Of a stretch of 64,000 nucleotides of DNA, positions 21,468-34,100 are shown one piece after another. The notes beneath the pieces were generated by a model that saw only the letters and a list, made by a program, of their open reading frames with translations, was not told where the DNA came from and made no database searches. The position numbers and the translations under genes are program-made. Origin of the DNA: Caenorhabditis remanei (lineage: Eukaryota; Nematoda; Chromadorea; Rhabditida; Rhabditidae); assembly GCF_010183535.1 (NCBI RefSeq), contig NC_071330.1:12567717-12631716 (forward strand). The letters run 5' to 3'. Each line of letters begins with the position of its first letter. Within the stretch, counting starts at the first letter, position 1.

Positions 21468-22075
21468 TCATTCGTAACCTCCTCTTTCTTCGCTAGTTTT
21501 CGACTGTTTTCGACTCTTTCCCAAATGCCATCTGATCGAGAAGCCTGGCCTTGTCGAACTTGTTTTTCTTCTATTGCCAGACGGAAGGTTGAGACATTTC
21601 TTCCATTGAGACATTTCTTCCATGCTTTGAACTATATCTTCCGAGGAAAGTTTTTTCAAAGGTTTGAAAGAAAGTTCGATAGCCTCAGAAGTTTCATCCG
21701 ACTCGAGCATGATACCAACCCGGCAATTAGAATATGGAACTCCAGACGGAACATTATTTTTGATTAGTTTCATAATGTCTTCTCCAAAAAGTTGTGGTCC
21801 GTTAGGATCCATTGCAGAGAGTTTAGGAATTTCCACATTCTAATTTGACACGAGTCACACCACCCTTAAAACGCCGTTTTCCCTCCGTCACGGCCTTGGT
21901 CAAGACTTTCAGCGAAGCTCCGCCTACTTGGACCTAATAAAGAAACCATTATAAATATGCCCCTTAAAAAATTACTCACCTTATTCTCAGCTTCGCTTTT
22001 CTCCATTTCATCCACTTTGTTTACCAGCTCGCCGACAATCTCTCTGATTTCCAACTCAACACTTTCTTTATCCAT
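21468..22075 (-). pseudogene. Decayed copy of the 48.7 kb gene
   Basis: Exon 1, 22075-21980 (MDKESVELEIREIVGELVNK..., 32 codons, GT donor), and exon 2 from 21933 share the order and motifs of the paralogue at 48689-49165: VQVGGASLKV versus EQVGGAAVKV, DPNGPQLFGE versus DPHGPETFGE, and PGFSIR versus SGFSMR. Within exon 2 the frame shifts between VKLE and the LSAMDPNGP segment (about 21840-21855), so the copy looks broken. The family is unknown to me; exon 1 is a charged coiled-coil-like helix. Confidence 0.55.
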
Positions 22076-22239
22076 TATTCCAGAAAGATCCTGAAAAATG
22101 GCACCAATGGTATCAACGGTTGCACAAAAAGCATAAATGAATCTGGCCTCGGATATTCTGATTTTAGAAGTAAAAATACCTTAAAGTTGTCAGCATTAAA
22201 TCGAAAAACTTTTGTTTTGTCTCCAGCAAGTGATTTTTC

Positions 22240-22690
22240 GGCCAAAAATACACTAGTCGAAATAATATAGTAAAAATAAGTTTCAGAATTTTAGAAAAAT
22301 CAATAAAACCATTTAAAGTTCGACAACTATTCCGGTAAGTTGTCTAAAAGGCAAACTGAGAGGAAAATTCTGCCTCGAAGGGGAAACATTCGAAAGAAAA
22401 ATGTCACCCCTTTCATCTAACCGACACAAGAATAACAAAGAAGAATGTGTCAACAATGGTGTCCTTGTCTGAGGAAAAACGTCATTTGTAAATACCTCAA
22501 AATTGTTTCTTTTATGAAATACACTTTGTGCATATAGAATATTCATGCAATGAAATTAGCATATTCGAAATCTCCTATTCTTCCCGATTTAAAAAAGTAT
22601 AATATCATGGAGGTTTGAAAAAAGTAATTTTAAGGATCCGCTACGGAAGTGGTAAAACAAAAACAAAATTCAATTAATAGACGTCTCCCA
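22240..22690. repeat. 3' part of segmental duplication (copy 1)
   Basis: About 90% alike to 49380-50165 without the MITE inserted there: shared AAAGTTCGACAACTATTCCG, TTCATCTAACCGACACAAG and CAATTAATAGACGT. Together with the genes at 20.0-22.1 kb it forms a collinear block duplicated at 46.4-50.2 kb. Confidence 0.8.
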
Positions 22691-23300
22691 AAAATCTTCG
22701 ATTCTTCCACGACAGCCGCTGCCTAGACTCCACAGCCTTTTCTTCGGGACCCATGTCCTCATCATTGCTTCGATCCTCTGATCTTCGGCCAACGATCTTC
22801 AGCAGATGTCATTTCCTTGCATCATACAACTTCCACAAGAAATTTACCATTCGAAATCGTTGAACGAGTACCTCGATCCATCTTCACTCGGCGCTGCTGC
22901 TGGTTCTTCTACTGCTACTGCTTCTACGGTTTCTTCCTTCTGGGTGATCCAATGATCTCGAGCTCCTCGCTCTCCTACCCTTCCTACCGCTTCTCTTTTT
23001 TAACGATGTTGTCCATCGGGATCTATTCCTTTCTTCCCTCTCCAAGCGCACCGGCCAACGGTCCCGTCCGACATGCCAAGCCGCCGGGCGTCAGTTCGTT
23101 GTTCAGATCCTGGTCGCCAATTAACGATCGAGAGGGAAAACTGACAGTGTGTCTGTTTGTCCTCTCGATCGTTATCCACCGAAAAACCTCAAGAAAATCC
23201 GATTTCCAGCCAAATTTCGGGGAAAAATTCAAGAAAACTAATACAAAACTACCCTAGACCACCCTAAATCTATAAATCTCTTCAAGAAAAAGAAGCAAAA
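22691..23300. other. No convincing gene
   Basis: A plus-strand frame at 22817-23257 is open for 146 codons, but its composition follows simple CTGCTG/TTCTTC runs, and it has no splice support or recognised domain. Confidence 0.35.
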
Positions 23301-23312
23301 AACAAGAAACCA

Positions 23313-23385
23313 TTAGCGGGGGTCGAACTTGGAAGCCTCCGATCCAAAACATCGGGGACTACCGCATAGGCTATGTTACGTGCAG
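23313..23385 (-). pseudogene. tRNA-like remnant
   Basis: The minus strand reads an A-box-like TAGCCTATGCGGTAGTC, an anticodon-arm-like hairpin (CCGAT, 7-nt loop GTTTTGG, ATCGG; anticodon position TTT) and a B-box-like AGTTCGACCCC in the right order and spacing. The T stem and acceptor stem do not pair, so it is not a working tRNA. It is either a decayed gene or part of a tRNA-derived SINE. Confidence 0.45.
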
Positions 23386-23765
23386 TTAAACGAGCGGCGG
23401 AGTGCGTATAGGAAAGCGACGTTTTTTGGTTGCGAGCGCCGTATTTCCAGGGTTCTGTCTGTCAAAATATCAGTTTATCCGGATTTCCCCATCTGCCAAA
23501 TATAAATCAAATTAGGTATTTATAAGTAAACCACAAGCCAATTAGCAGAAAGGTCACATGGAAAACCTGCCGTGCGCGACAGACTCTTCTATTAAATACA
23601 CAAATTTGAACTTCTGACGTGTTGTACTCATTCTTCTTCCCTAATTTTTTAAAATAGATTAGGGTGTCATTCATTGACCTCTCCATTCATTTCTCTCTGA
23701 AAATGCAGTAGTGAATTCAGTTACAATCGATAAACTCGATTCAATTCGACAAACCAATACAAAGG

Positions 23766-25044
23766 ATGACGAAAAACAAACCATCGACATCTTTATGCAT
23801 TCCGTGGAGGTTTTTCTTCTTTACAATGATCTACATGGTAGTGATTGTTGTTGGAAAGGAGGCAACACATGGTAAGTTTTGAAGGGATATCAGCACTACA
23901 CCCCTCTTACAACTGCGCCCCACCGCAAACGAGAGAGAATCGGAGAGCGACGCAGAGTGTTTTTCTCGCGGAAACTCAGATTTCCACGGTTTTTGCACAC
24001 GGTCTCGGGATGAGTAGTGAAAATAAACGCGCTCCGCTGAAATCAGCTAAAATTTTAGCGCGACATTCAAAATAAATTTTTTATTTAAAAATTTTTTTTA
24101 TTTATTTAATAGAATTGATCTTGAAAATATGCGAGACAGTCGAAAACCTGACCAAAAATGCGGGGTAACGGACATAAATCGGCTCAAAAAGTGGTCGATT
24201 TAGCTGCGTATCAAATTGCAATGCTTAAGGTCGAATTGAAAAAAATTAAAATTTGAATTTGCCGCCAATGTCTAGTGGAGCGCATACGATTTCACTACTC
24301 ACCCCTAGACCCTGTGTTTTTGCAAAAATAGGGCAACAACTGTGAAATTTTGAGTTGAAAAAAAAAACTCTGCGTCTCTCGCCGATACTCTCTCGTTTGC
24401 GATGGGGAGCACTTGTAATAGAAATGCTAGGCGACACTTTGAAAAGACACTCGGTTTTGCAGCCAAAGAAGACATGTATCCCGGTCGGAAAGGGCAGTAT
24501 CAATACCAACAACCTTCCGAAGCACAGGATCAGTTGAATCAGCCACACATGAAGCAATCGAGCCGTAGGATCCGGAGAAATGGTGGGTAGTGGAGTTTCA
24601 GCGATTTCTGTCTGCTTGCCATTTCATAACCACCACAATTTTCAGCACCTGACAATCTTCAATCCCTTCTCGACCGTTCCACTGCTTTTGCTCGTATTAT
24701 CAATGGAGTTTCCCTCCAATCTGGTATCCTCAGTGGAACTCTCAAAATCGACGTGGTTGTTCAAGAGCTTCTGAATTTTGGATCCATCAAAATGCCAGAG
24801 GTCGTTGGATTCAAAGCTGACCAGATCACTGCACTCACATCGGCATTTACTGATTTCAAGAAAGTCAAGACTGGAAATGAGGTGGAAGACCAGGAGAAGA
24901 TATTCGTGGAGTTGGAGAAGATTATGGAGGAGTCGAAAGGAGCGAAGTCGTTGGAGATCAGTAATGGAACATATTTTTCGGTTGTGGAGAATTTCGGGAA
25001 AAATTTTGACATCACGAATATGAAGGATATTGTGAAACTCGTAG
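23766..25044 (+). CDS. WSN-domain protein, 5' part (runs into assembly gap)
   Basis: Exons 23766-23871, 24463-24582 and 24646 to the gap at 25045; phases 1 and 1 join cleanly. Residues 1-30 form a signal peptide or anchor (WRFFFFTMIYMVVIVV). Exon 2 is hydrophilic, rich in Q and basic residues. Exon 3 carries the nematode WSN domain: ARIINGVSLQSGILSGTLKI followed by DVVVQELLNFGSI, then a charged helical region. The WSN domain has no known function and occurs in nematode extracellular or secreted proteins. The remainder is missing: the exon is still open when the Ns begin and the satellite follows. A plausible explanation is that the gap and array sit in or after this gene. Confidence 0.8.
23888..24435. 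mobile_element. Foldback element in intron 1 of the WSN gene
   Basis: 23900-24065 and 24255-24430 are imperfect inverted repeats (CACCGCAAACGAGAGAG on the left, CTCTCTCGTTTGCGATG on the right, and GACGCAGAG/CTCTGCGTC). It explains why this intron is 591 nt when neighbours are ~50. The same GCGCTCC/GGAGCGC theme appears at 45856-45962 and 58565-58640. Confidence 0.6.
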
Positions 25045-25144
25045 NNNNNNNNNNNNNNNNNNNNNNNNNNNNNNNNNNNNNNNNNNNNNNNNNNNNNNNN
25101 NNNNNNNNNNNNNNNNNNNNNNNNNNNNNNNNNNNNNNNNNNNN
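25045..25144. other. Assembly gap of 100 N
   Basis: Exactly 100 Ns, a conventional placeholder for a gap of unknown size, at the left edge of the satellite. True array length and the rest of the WSN gene are therefore unknown. Confidence 0.98.
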
Positions 25145-28100
25145 GAGTTCCCCAACCATTCTTATCTGTGTCGGAACCGGATAGACTCATCGATCAGAGG
25201 ATGTAGTAGTCTATACTAACCGGGCTGAGGTTTACTTCAGCAGACGCGGGTTTGAATCCTCCCGGGCTAGAGATAAATGAAATTCCTAAAACAGGACATT
25301 TTCTATAAATTACTTCATAAAACAGGACATTTTCTATGATATTGAGTTCCCCAACCATTCTTATCTGTGTCGGAACCCGGATAGACTCATCGATCAGAGG
25401 ATGCTAGTAGTCTATACTAACTGGGCTGAGGTTTACTCAGCAGACGCGGGTTTGAATCCTCCCGGGCTAGAGATAAATGAAATTCCCTAAAACAGGACAT
25501 TTTCTATAAATTGACTTCCTAAAAAACAGGACATTTTCTATGATATTGAGTCCCCAACCATTCTTATCTGTGTTCGGAACCGGATAGACTCATCGTCAGA
25601 GGATGTAGTAGTCTATACTAACCGGGCTGAGGTTTACTTCAGCAGACGCGGGTTTGAATCCTCCCGGGCTAGAGATAAATGAAATTCCTAAAAAACAGGA
25701 CATTTTCTATGATATTGAGTTCTTAAAAACAGGGCATTTTCTATGATATTGAGTTCCCCAACCATTCTTATCTGTGTCGGAACCGGATAGACTCATCGAT
25801 CAGAGGATGTAGTAGTCTATACTAACCGGGCTGAGGTTTACTTCAGTAGACGCGGGTTTGAATCCTCCCGGGCTAGAGAATAAATGAAATTCCTAAAAAC
25901 AGGACATTTTCTATGATATTGAGTTCTTAAAAACAGGGCATTTTCTATGATATTGAGTTCCCCAACCATTCTTATCTGTGTCGGAACCGGATAGACTCAT
26001 CGATCAGAGGATGTAGTAGTCTATACTAACCGGGCTGAGGTTTACTTCAGCAGACGCGGGTTTGAATCCTCCCGGGCTAGAGATAAATGAAATTCCTAAA
26101 AACAGGACATTTTCTATAAAATTTACTTCATAAAAACAGGACATTTTCTATGATATTGAGTTCCCCAACCATTCTTATCTGTGTCGGAACCGGATAGACT
26201 CATCGATCAGAGGATGTAGTAGTCTATACTAACCGGGCTGAGGTTTACTTCAGCAGACGCGGGTTTGAATCCTCCCGGGCTAGAGATAAATGAAATTCCT
26301 AAAAACAGGACATTTTCTATAAATTGACTTCATAAAAACAGGACATTTTCTATGATATTGAGTTCCCCAACCATTCTTATCTGTGTCGGAACCGGATAGA
26401 CTCATCGATCAGAGGATGTAGTAGTCTATACTAACCGGGCTGAGGTTTACTTCAGCAGACGCGGGTTTGAATCCTCCCGGGCTAGAGATAAATGAAATTC
26501 CTAAAAACAGGACATTTTCTATAATATTGAGTTCTAAAAACAGGGACATTTTCTATGATATTGAGTTCCCCAACCATTCTTATCTGTGTCGGAACCGGAT
26601 AGACTCATCGATCAGAGGATGTAGTAGTCTATACTAACCGGGCTGAGGTTTACTTCAGCAGACGCGGGTTTGAATCCTCCCGGGCTAGAGATAAATGAAA
26701 TTCCTAAAAACAGGACATTTTCTATAAAATTTACTTCATAAAAACAGGACATTTTCTATGATATTGAGTTCCCCAACCATTCTTATCTGTGTCGGAACCG
26801 GATAGACTCATCGATCAGAGGATGTAGTAGTCTATACTAACCGGGCTGAGGTTTACTTCAGCAGACGCGGGTTTGAATCCTCCCGGGCTAGAGATAAATG
26901 AAATTCCTAAAAACAGAATATGTTCTATAAAATTGACTTCCTAAAAACAGGACATTTTCTATAAATTGACTTCCTAAAAACAGGACATTTTCTATGATAT
27001 TGAGTTCCCCAACCATTCTTATCTGTGTCGGAACCGGATAGACTCATCGATCAGAGGATGTAGTAGTCTATACTAACCGGGCTGAGGTTTACTTCAGCAG
27101 ACGCGGGTTTGAATCCTCCCGGGCTAGAGATAAATGAAATTCCTAAAAACAGGACATTTTCTATAAAATTTACTTCATAAAAACAGGACATTTCTATGAT
27201 ATTGAGTTCCCCAACCATTCTTATCTGTGTCGGAACCGGATAGACTCATCGATCAGAGGATGTAGTAGTCTATACTAACCGGGCTGAGGTTTACTTCAGC
27301 AGACGCGGGTTTGAATCCTCCCGGGCTAGAGATAAATGAAATTCCTAAAAACAGGACATTTTCTATAAAATTGACTTCATAAAAACAGGACATTTTCTAT
27401 GATATTGAGTTCCCCAACCATTCTTATCTGTGTCGGAACCGGATAGACTCATCGATCAGAGGATGTAGTAGTCTATACTAACCGGGCTGAGGTTTACTTC
27501 AGCAGACGCGGGTTTGAATCCTCCCGGGCTAGAGATAAATGAAATTCCTAAAAACAGGACATTTTCTATGATATTGAGTTCTTAAAAACAGGGCATTTTC
27601 TATGATATTGAGTTCCCCAACCATTCTTATCTGTGTCGGAACCGGATAGACTCATCGATCAGAGGATGTAGTAGTCTATACTAACTGGGCTGAGGTTTAC
27701 TTCAGCAGACGCGGGTTTGAATCCTCCCGGGCTAGAGATAAATGAAATTCCTAAAAACAGGACATTTTCTATGATATTGAGTTCTTAAAAACAGGGCATT
27801 TTCTATGATATTGAGTTCCCCAACCATTCTTATCTGTGTCGGAACCGGATAGACTCATCGATCAGAGGATGTAGTAGTCTATACTAACTGGGCTGAGGTT
27901 TACTTCAGCAGACGCGGGTTTGAATCCTCCCGGGCTAGAGATAAATGAAATTCCTAAAAACAGGATATGTTCTATAAAATTGACTTCCTAAAAACAGGGC
28001 ATTTTCTATGATATTGAGTTCCCCAACCATTCTTATCTGTGTCGGAACCGGATAGACTCATCGATCAGAGGATGTAGTAGTCTATACTAACTGGGCTGAG

Positions 28101-31100
28101 GTTTACTTCAGCAGACGCGGGTTTGAATCCTCCCGGGCTAGAGATAAATGAAATTCCTAAAAACAGGATATGTTCTATAAATTGACTTCCTAAAAACAGG
28201 ACATTTCTATGATATTGAGTTCCCCAACCATTCTTATCTGTGTCGGAACCGGATAGACTCATCGATCAGAGGATGTAGTAGTCTATACTAACCGGGCTGA
28301 GGTTTACTTCAGCAGACGCGGGTTTGAATCCTCCCGGGCTAGAGATAAATGAAATTCCTAAAAACAGGATATGTTCTATAAATTGACTTCCTAAAAACAG
28401 GGCATTTTCTATGATATTGAGTTCCCCAACCATTCTTATCTGTGTCGGAACCGGATAGACTCATCGATCAGAGGATGTAGTAGTCTATACTAACTGGGCT
28501 GAGGTTTACTTCAGCAGACGCGGGTTTGAATCCTCCCGGGCTAGAGATAAATGAAATTCCTAAAAACAGGACATTTTCTATGATATTGAGTTCTTAAAAA
28601 CAGGGCATTTTCTATGATATTGAGTTCCCCAACCATTCTTATCTGTGTCGGAACCGGATAGACTCATCGATCAGAGGATGTAGTAGTCTATACTAACTGG
28701 GCTGAGGTTTACTTCAGCAGACGCGGGTTTGAATCCTCCCGGGCTAGAGATAAATGAAATTCCTAAAAACAGGACTATGTTCTATAAAATTGACTTCCTA
28801 AAAACAGGGCATTTTCTATGATATTGAGTTCCCCAACCATTCTTATCTGTGTCGGAACCGGATAGACTCATCGATCAGAGGATGTAGTAGTCTATACTAA
28901 CTGGGCTGAGGTTTACTTCAGCAGACGCGGGTTTGAATCCTCCCGGGCTAGAGATAAATGAAATTCCTAAAAACAGGACATTTTCTATAAAATTTACTTC
29001 ATAAAAACAGGACATTTTCTATGATATTGAGTTCCCCAACCATTCTTATCTGTGTCGGAACCGGATAGACTCATCGATCAGAGGATGTAGTAGTCTATAC
29101 TAACCGGGCTGAGGTTTACTTCAGCAGACGCGGGTTTGAATCCTCCCGGGCTAGAGATAAATGAAATTCCTAAAAACAGGACATTTTCTATGATATTGAG
29201 TTCTTAAAAACTAGGGCATTTTCTATGATATTGAGTTCCCCAACCATTCTTATCTGTGTCGGAACCGGATAGACTCATCGATCAGAGGATGTAGTAGTCT
29301 ATACTAACTGGGCTGAGGTTTACTTCAGCAGACGCGGGTTTGAATCCTCCCGGGCTAGAGATAAATGAAATTCCTAAAAACAGGACATTTTCTATAAAAT
29401 TTACTTCATAAAAACAGGACATTTTCTATGATATTGAGTTCCCCAACCATTCTTATCTGTGTCGGAACCGGATAGACTCATCGATCAGAGGATGTAGTAG
29501 TCTATACTAACCGGGCTGAGGTTTACTTCAGCAGACGCGGGTTTGAATCCTCCCGGGCTAGAGATAAATGAAATTCCTAAAAACAGGACATTTTCTATGA
29601 TATTGAGTTCTTAAAAACAGGGCATTTTCTATGATATTGAGTTCCCCAACCATTCTTATCTGTGTCGGAACCGGATAGACTCATCGATCAGAGGATGTAG
29701 TAGTCTATACTAACCGGGCTGAGGTTTACTTCAGCAGACGCGTGTTTGAATCCTCCCGGGCTAGAGATAAATGAAATTCCTAAAAACAGGACTATGTTCT
29801 ATAAAATTGACTTCCTAAAAACAGGACATTTTCTATGATATTGAGTTCCCCAACCATTCTTATCTGTGTCGGAACCGGATAGACTCATCGATCAGAGGAT
29901 GTAGTAGTCTATACTAACCGGGCTGAGGTTTACTTCAGCAGACGCGGGTTTGAATCCTCCCGGGCTAGAGATAAATGAAATTCCTAAAAACAGGACATTT
30001 TCTATGATATTGAGTTCTTAAAAACAGGGCATTTTCTATGATATTGAGTTCCCCAACCATTCTTATCTGTGTCGGAACCGGATAGACTCATCGATCAGAG
30101 GATGTAGTAGTCTATACTAACCGGGCTGAGGTTTACTTCAGCAGACGCGGGTTTGAATCCTCCCGGGCTAGAGATAAATGAAATTCCTAAAAACAGGATA
30201 TGTTCTATAAAATTGACTTCCTAAAAACAGGACATTTTCTATGATATTGAGTTCCCCAACCATTCTTATCTGTGTCGGAACCGGATAGACTCATCGATCA
30301 GAGGATGTAGTAGTCTATACTAACCGGGCTGAGGTTTACTTCAGCAGACGCGGGTTTGAATCCTCCCGGGCTAGAGATAAATGAAATTCCTAAAAACAGG
30401 ACATTTTCTATGATATTGAGTTCTTAAAAACAGGGCATTTTCTATGATATTGAGTTCCCCAACCATTCTTATCTGTGTCGGAACCGGATAGACTCATCGA
30501 TCAGAGGATGTAGTAGTCTATACTAACCGGGCTGAGGTTTACTTCAGCAGACGCGGGTTTGAATCCTCCCGGGCTAGAGATAAATGAAATTCCTAAAAAC
30601 AGGATATGTTCTATAAAATTGACTTCCTAAAAACAGGACATTTTCTATGATATTGAGTTCCCCAACCATTCTTATCTGTGTCGGAACCGGATAGACTCAT
30701 CGATCAGAGGATGTAGTAGTCTATACTAACCGGGCTGAGGTTTACTTCAGCAGACGCGTGTTTGAATCCTCCCGGGCTAGAGATAAATGAAATTCCTAAA
30801 AACAGGACATTTTCTATAAAATTGACTTCCTAAAAACAGGACATTTTCTATAAAATTTACTTCATAAAAACAGGACATTTTCTATGATATTGAGTTCCCC
30901 AACCATTCTTATCTGTGTCGGAACCGGATAGACTCATCGATCAGAGGATGTAGTAGTCTATACTAACCGGGCTGAGGTTTACTTCAGCAGACGCGGGTTT
31001 GAATCCTCCCGGGCTAGAGATAAATGAAATTCCTAAAAACAGGACATTTTCTATAAAATTGACTACCTAAAAACAGGACATTTTCTATGATATTGAGTTC

Positions 31101-34100
31101 CCCAACCATTCTTATCTGTGTCGGAACCGGATAGACTCATCGATCAGAGGATGTAGTAGTCTATACTAACCGGGCTGAGGTTTACTTCAGCAGACGCGGG
31201 TTTGAATCCTCCCGGGCTAGAGATAAATGAAATTCCTAAAAACAGGACATTTTCTATGATATTGAGTTCTTAAAAACAGGACATTTTCTATGAATATTGA
31301 GTTCCCCAACCATTCTTATCTGTGTCGGAACCGGATAGACTCATCGATCAGAGGATGTAGTAGTCTATACTAACCGGGCTGAGGTTTACTTCAGCAGACG
31401 CGGGTTTGAATCCTCCCGGGCTAGAGATAAATGAAATTCCTAAAAACAGGATATGTTCTATAAAATTGACTTCCTAAAAACAGGACATTTTCTATGATAT
31501 TGAGTTCCCCAACCATTCTTATCTGTGTCGGAACCGGATAGACTCATCGATCAGAGGATGTAGTAGTCTATACTAACCGGGCTGAGGTTTACTTCAGCAG
31601 ACGCGGGTTTGAATCCTCCCGGGCTAGAGATAAATGAAATTCCTAAAAACAGGATATGTTCTATAAAATTGACTTCCTAAAAACAGGACATTTTCTATGA
31701 TATTGAGTTCTTAAAAACAGGACATTTTCTATGATATTGAGTTCCCCAACCATTCTTATCTGTGTCGGAACCGGATAGACTCATCGATCAGAGGATGTAG
31801 TAGTCTATACTAACCGGGCTGAGGTTTACTTCAGTAGACGCGGGTTTGAATCCTCCCGGGCTAGAGATAAATGAAATTCCTAAAAACAGGACATTTTCTA
31901 TAAAATTGACTTCCTAAAAACAGGACATTTTCTATGATATTGAGTTCCCCAACCATTCTTATCTGTGTCGGAACCGGATAGACTCATCGATCAGAGGATG
32001 TAGTAGTCTATACTAACCGGGCTAAGGTTTACTTCAGCAGACGCGGGTTTGAATCCTCCCGGGCTAGAGATAAATGAAATTCCTAAAAACAGGATATGTT
32101 CTATAAAATTGACTTCCTAAAAACAGGACATTTTCTATGATATTGAGTTCTTAAAAACAGGACATTTTCTATGATATTGAGTTCCCCAACCATTCTTATC
32201 TGTGTCGGAACCGGATAGACTCATCGATCAGAGGATGTAGTAGTCTATACTAACCGGGCTGAGGTTTACTTCAGCAGACGCGGGTTTGAATCCTCCCGGG
32301 CTAGAGATAAATGAAATTCCTAAAAACAGGACATTTTCTATGATATTGAGTTCTTAAAAACAGGACATTTTCTATGATATTGAGTTCCCCAACCATTCTT
32401 ATCTGTGTCGGAACCGGATAGACTCATCGATCAGAGGATGTAGTAGTCTATACTAACCGGGCTGAGGTTTACTTCAGCAGACGCGGGTTTGAATCCTCCC
32501 GGGCTAGAGATAAATGAAATTCCTAAAAACAGGACATTTTCTATGATATTGAGTTCTTAAAAACAGGACATTTTCTATGATATTGAGTTCCCCAACCATT
32601 CTTATCTGTGTCGGAACCGGATAGACTCATCGATCAGAGGATGTAGTAGTCTATACTAACCGGGCTGAGGTTTACTTCAGTAGACGCGGGTTTGAATCCT
32701 CCCGGGCTAGAGATAAATGAAATTCCTAAAAACAGGACATTTTCTATAAAATTGACTTCCTAAAAACAGGACATTTTCTATGATATTGAGTTCCCCAACC
32801 ATTCTTATCTGTGTCGGAACCGGATAGACTCATCGATCAGAGGATGTAGTAGTCTATACTAACCGGGCTGAGGTTTACTTCAGCAGACGCGGGTTTGAAT
32901 CCTCCCGGGCTAGAGATAAATGAAATTCCTAAAAACAGGACATTTTCTATGATATTGAGTTCTTAAAAACAGGACATTTTCTATGATATTGAGTTCCCCA
33001 ACCATTCTTATCTGTGTCGGAACCGGATAGACTCATCGATCAGAGGATGTAGTAGTCTATACTAACCGGGCTGAGGTTTACTTCAGCAGACGCGGGTTTG
33101 AATCCTCCCGGGCTAGAGATAAATGAAATTCCTAAAAACAGGATATGTTCTATAAAATTGACTTCCTAAAAACAGGACATTTTCTATGATATTGAGTTCC
33201 CCAACCATTCTTATCTGTGTCGGAACCGGATAGACTCATCGATCAGAGGATGTAGTAGTCTATACTAACCGGGCTGAGGTTTACTTCAGTAGACGCGGGT
33301 TTGAATCCTCCCGGGCTAGAGATAAATGAAATTCCTAAAAACAGGACATTTTCTATAAAATTGACTTCCTAAAAACAGGACATTTTCTATGATATTGAGT
33401 TCCCCAACCATTCTTATCTGTGTCGGAACCGGATAGACTCATCGATCAGAGGATGTAGTAGTCTATACTAACCGGGCTGAGGTTTACTTCAGCAGACGCG
33501 GGTTTGAATCCTCCCGGGCTAGAGATAAATGAAATTCCTAAAAACAGGATATGTTCTATAAAATTGACTTCCTAAAAACAGGACATTTTCTATGATATTG
33601 AGTTCCCCAACCATTCTTATCTGTGTCGGAACCGGATAGACTCATCGATCAGAGGATGTAGTAGTCTATACTAACCGGGCTGAGGTTTACTTCAGTAGAC
33701 GCGGGTTTGAATCCTCCCGGGCTAGAGATAAATGAAATTCCTAAAAACAGGATATGTTCTATAAAATTGACTTCCTAAAAACATGACATTTTCTATGATA
33801 TTGAGTTCTTAAAAACAGGACATTTTCTATGATATTGAGTTCCCCAACCATTCTTATCTTTGTCGGAACCGGATAGACTCATCGATCAGAGGATGTAGTA
33901 GTCTATACTAACCGGGCTGAGGTTTACTTCAGTAGACACGGGTTTGAATCCTCCCGGGCTAGAGATAAATGAAATTCCTAAAAACAGGACATTTTCTATA
34001 AAATTGACTTCCTAAAAACAGGACATTTTCTATGATATTGAGTTCCCCAACCATTCTTATCTGTGTCGGAACCGGATAGACTCATCGATCAGAGGATGTA

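Noticed and set aside
22817..23257. Plus-strand frame of 146 codons
   Set aside because: Simple-repeat composition, no partner exon and no recognisable domain.
24642..25190. Antisense frames running across the Ns
   Set aside because: Shadows of the WSN exon; the frame through undefined bases has no meaning.
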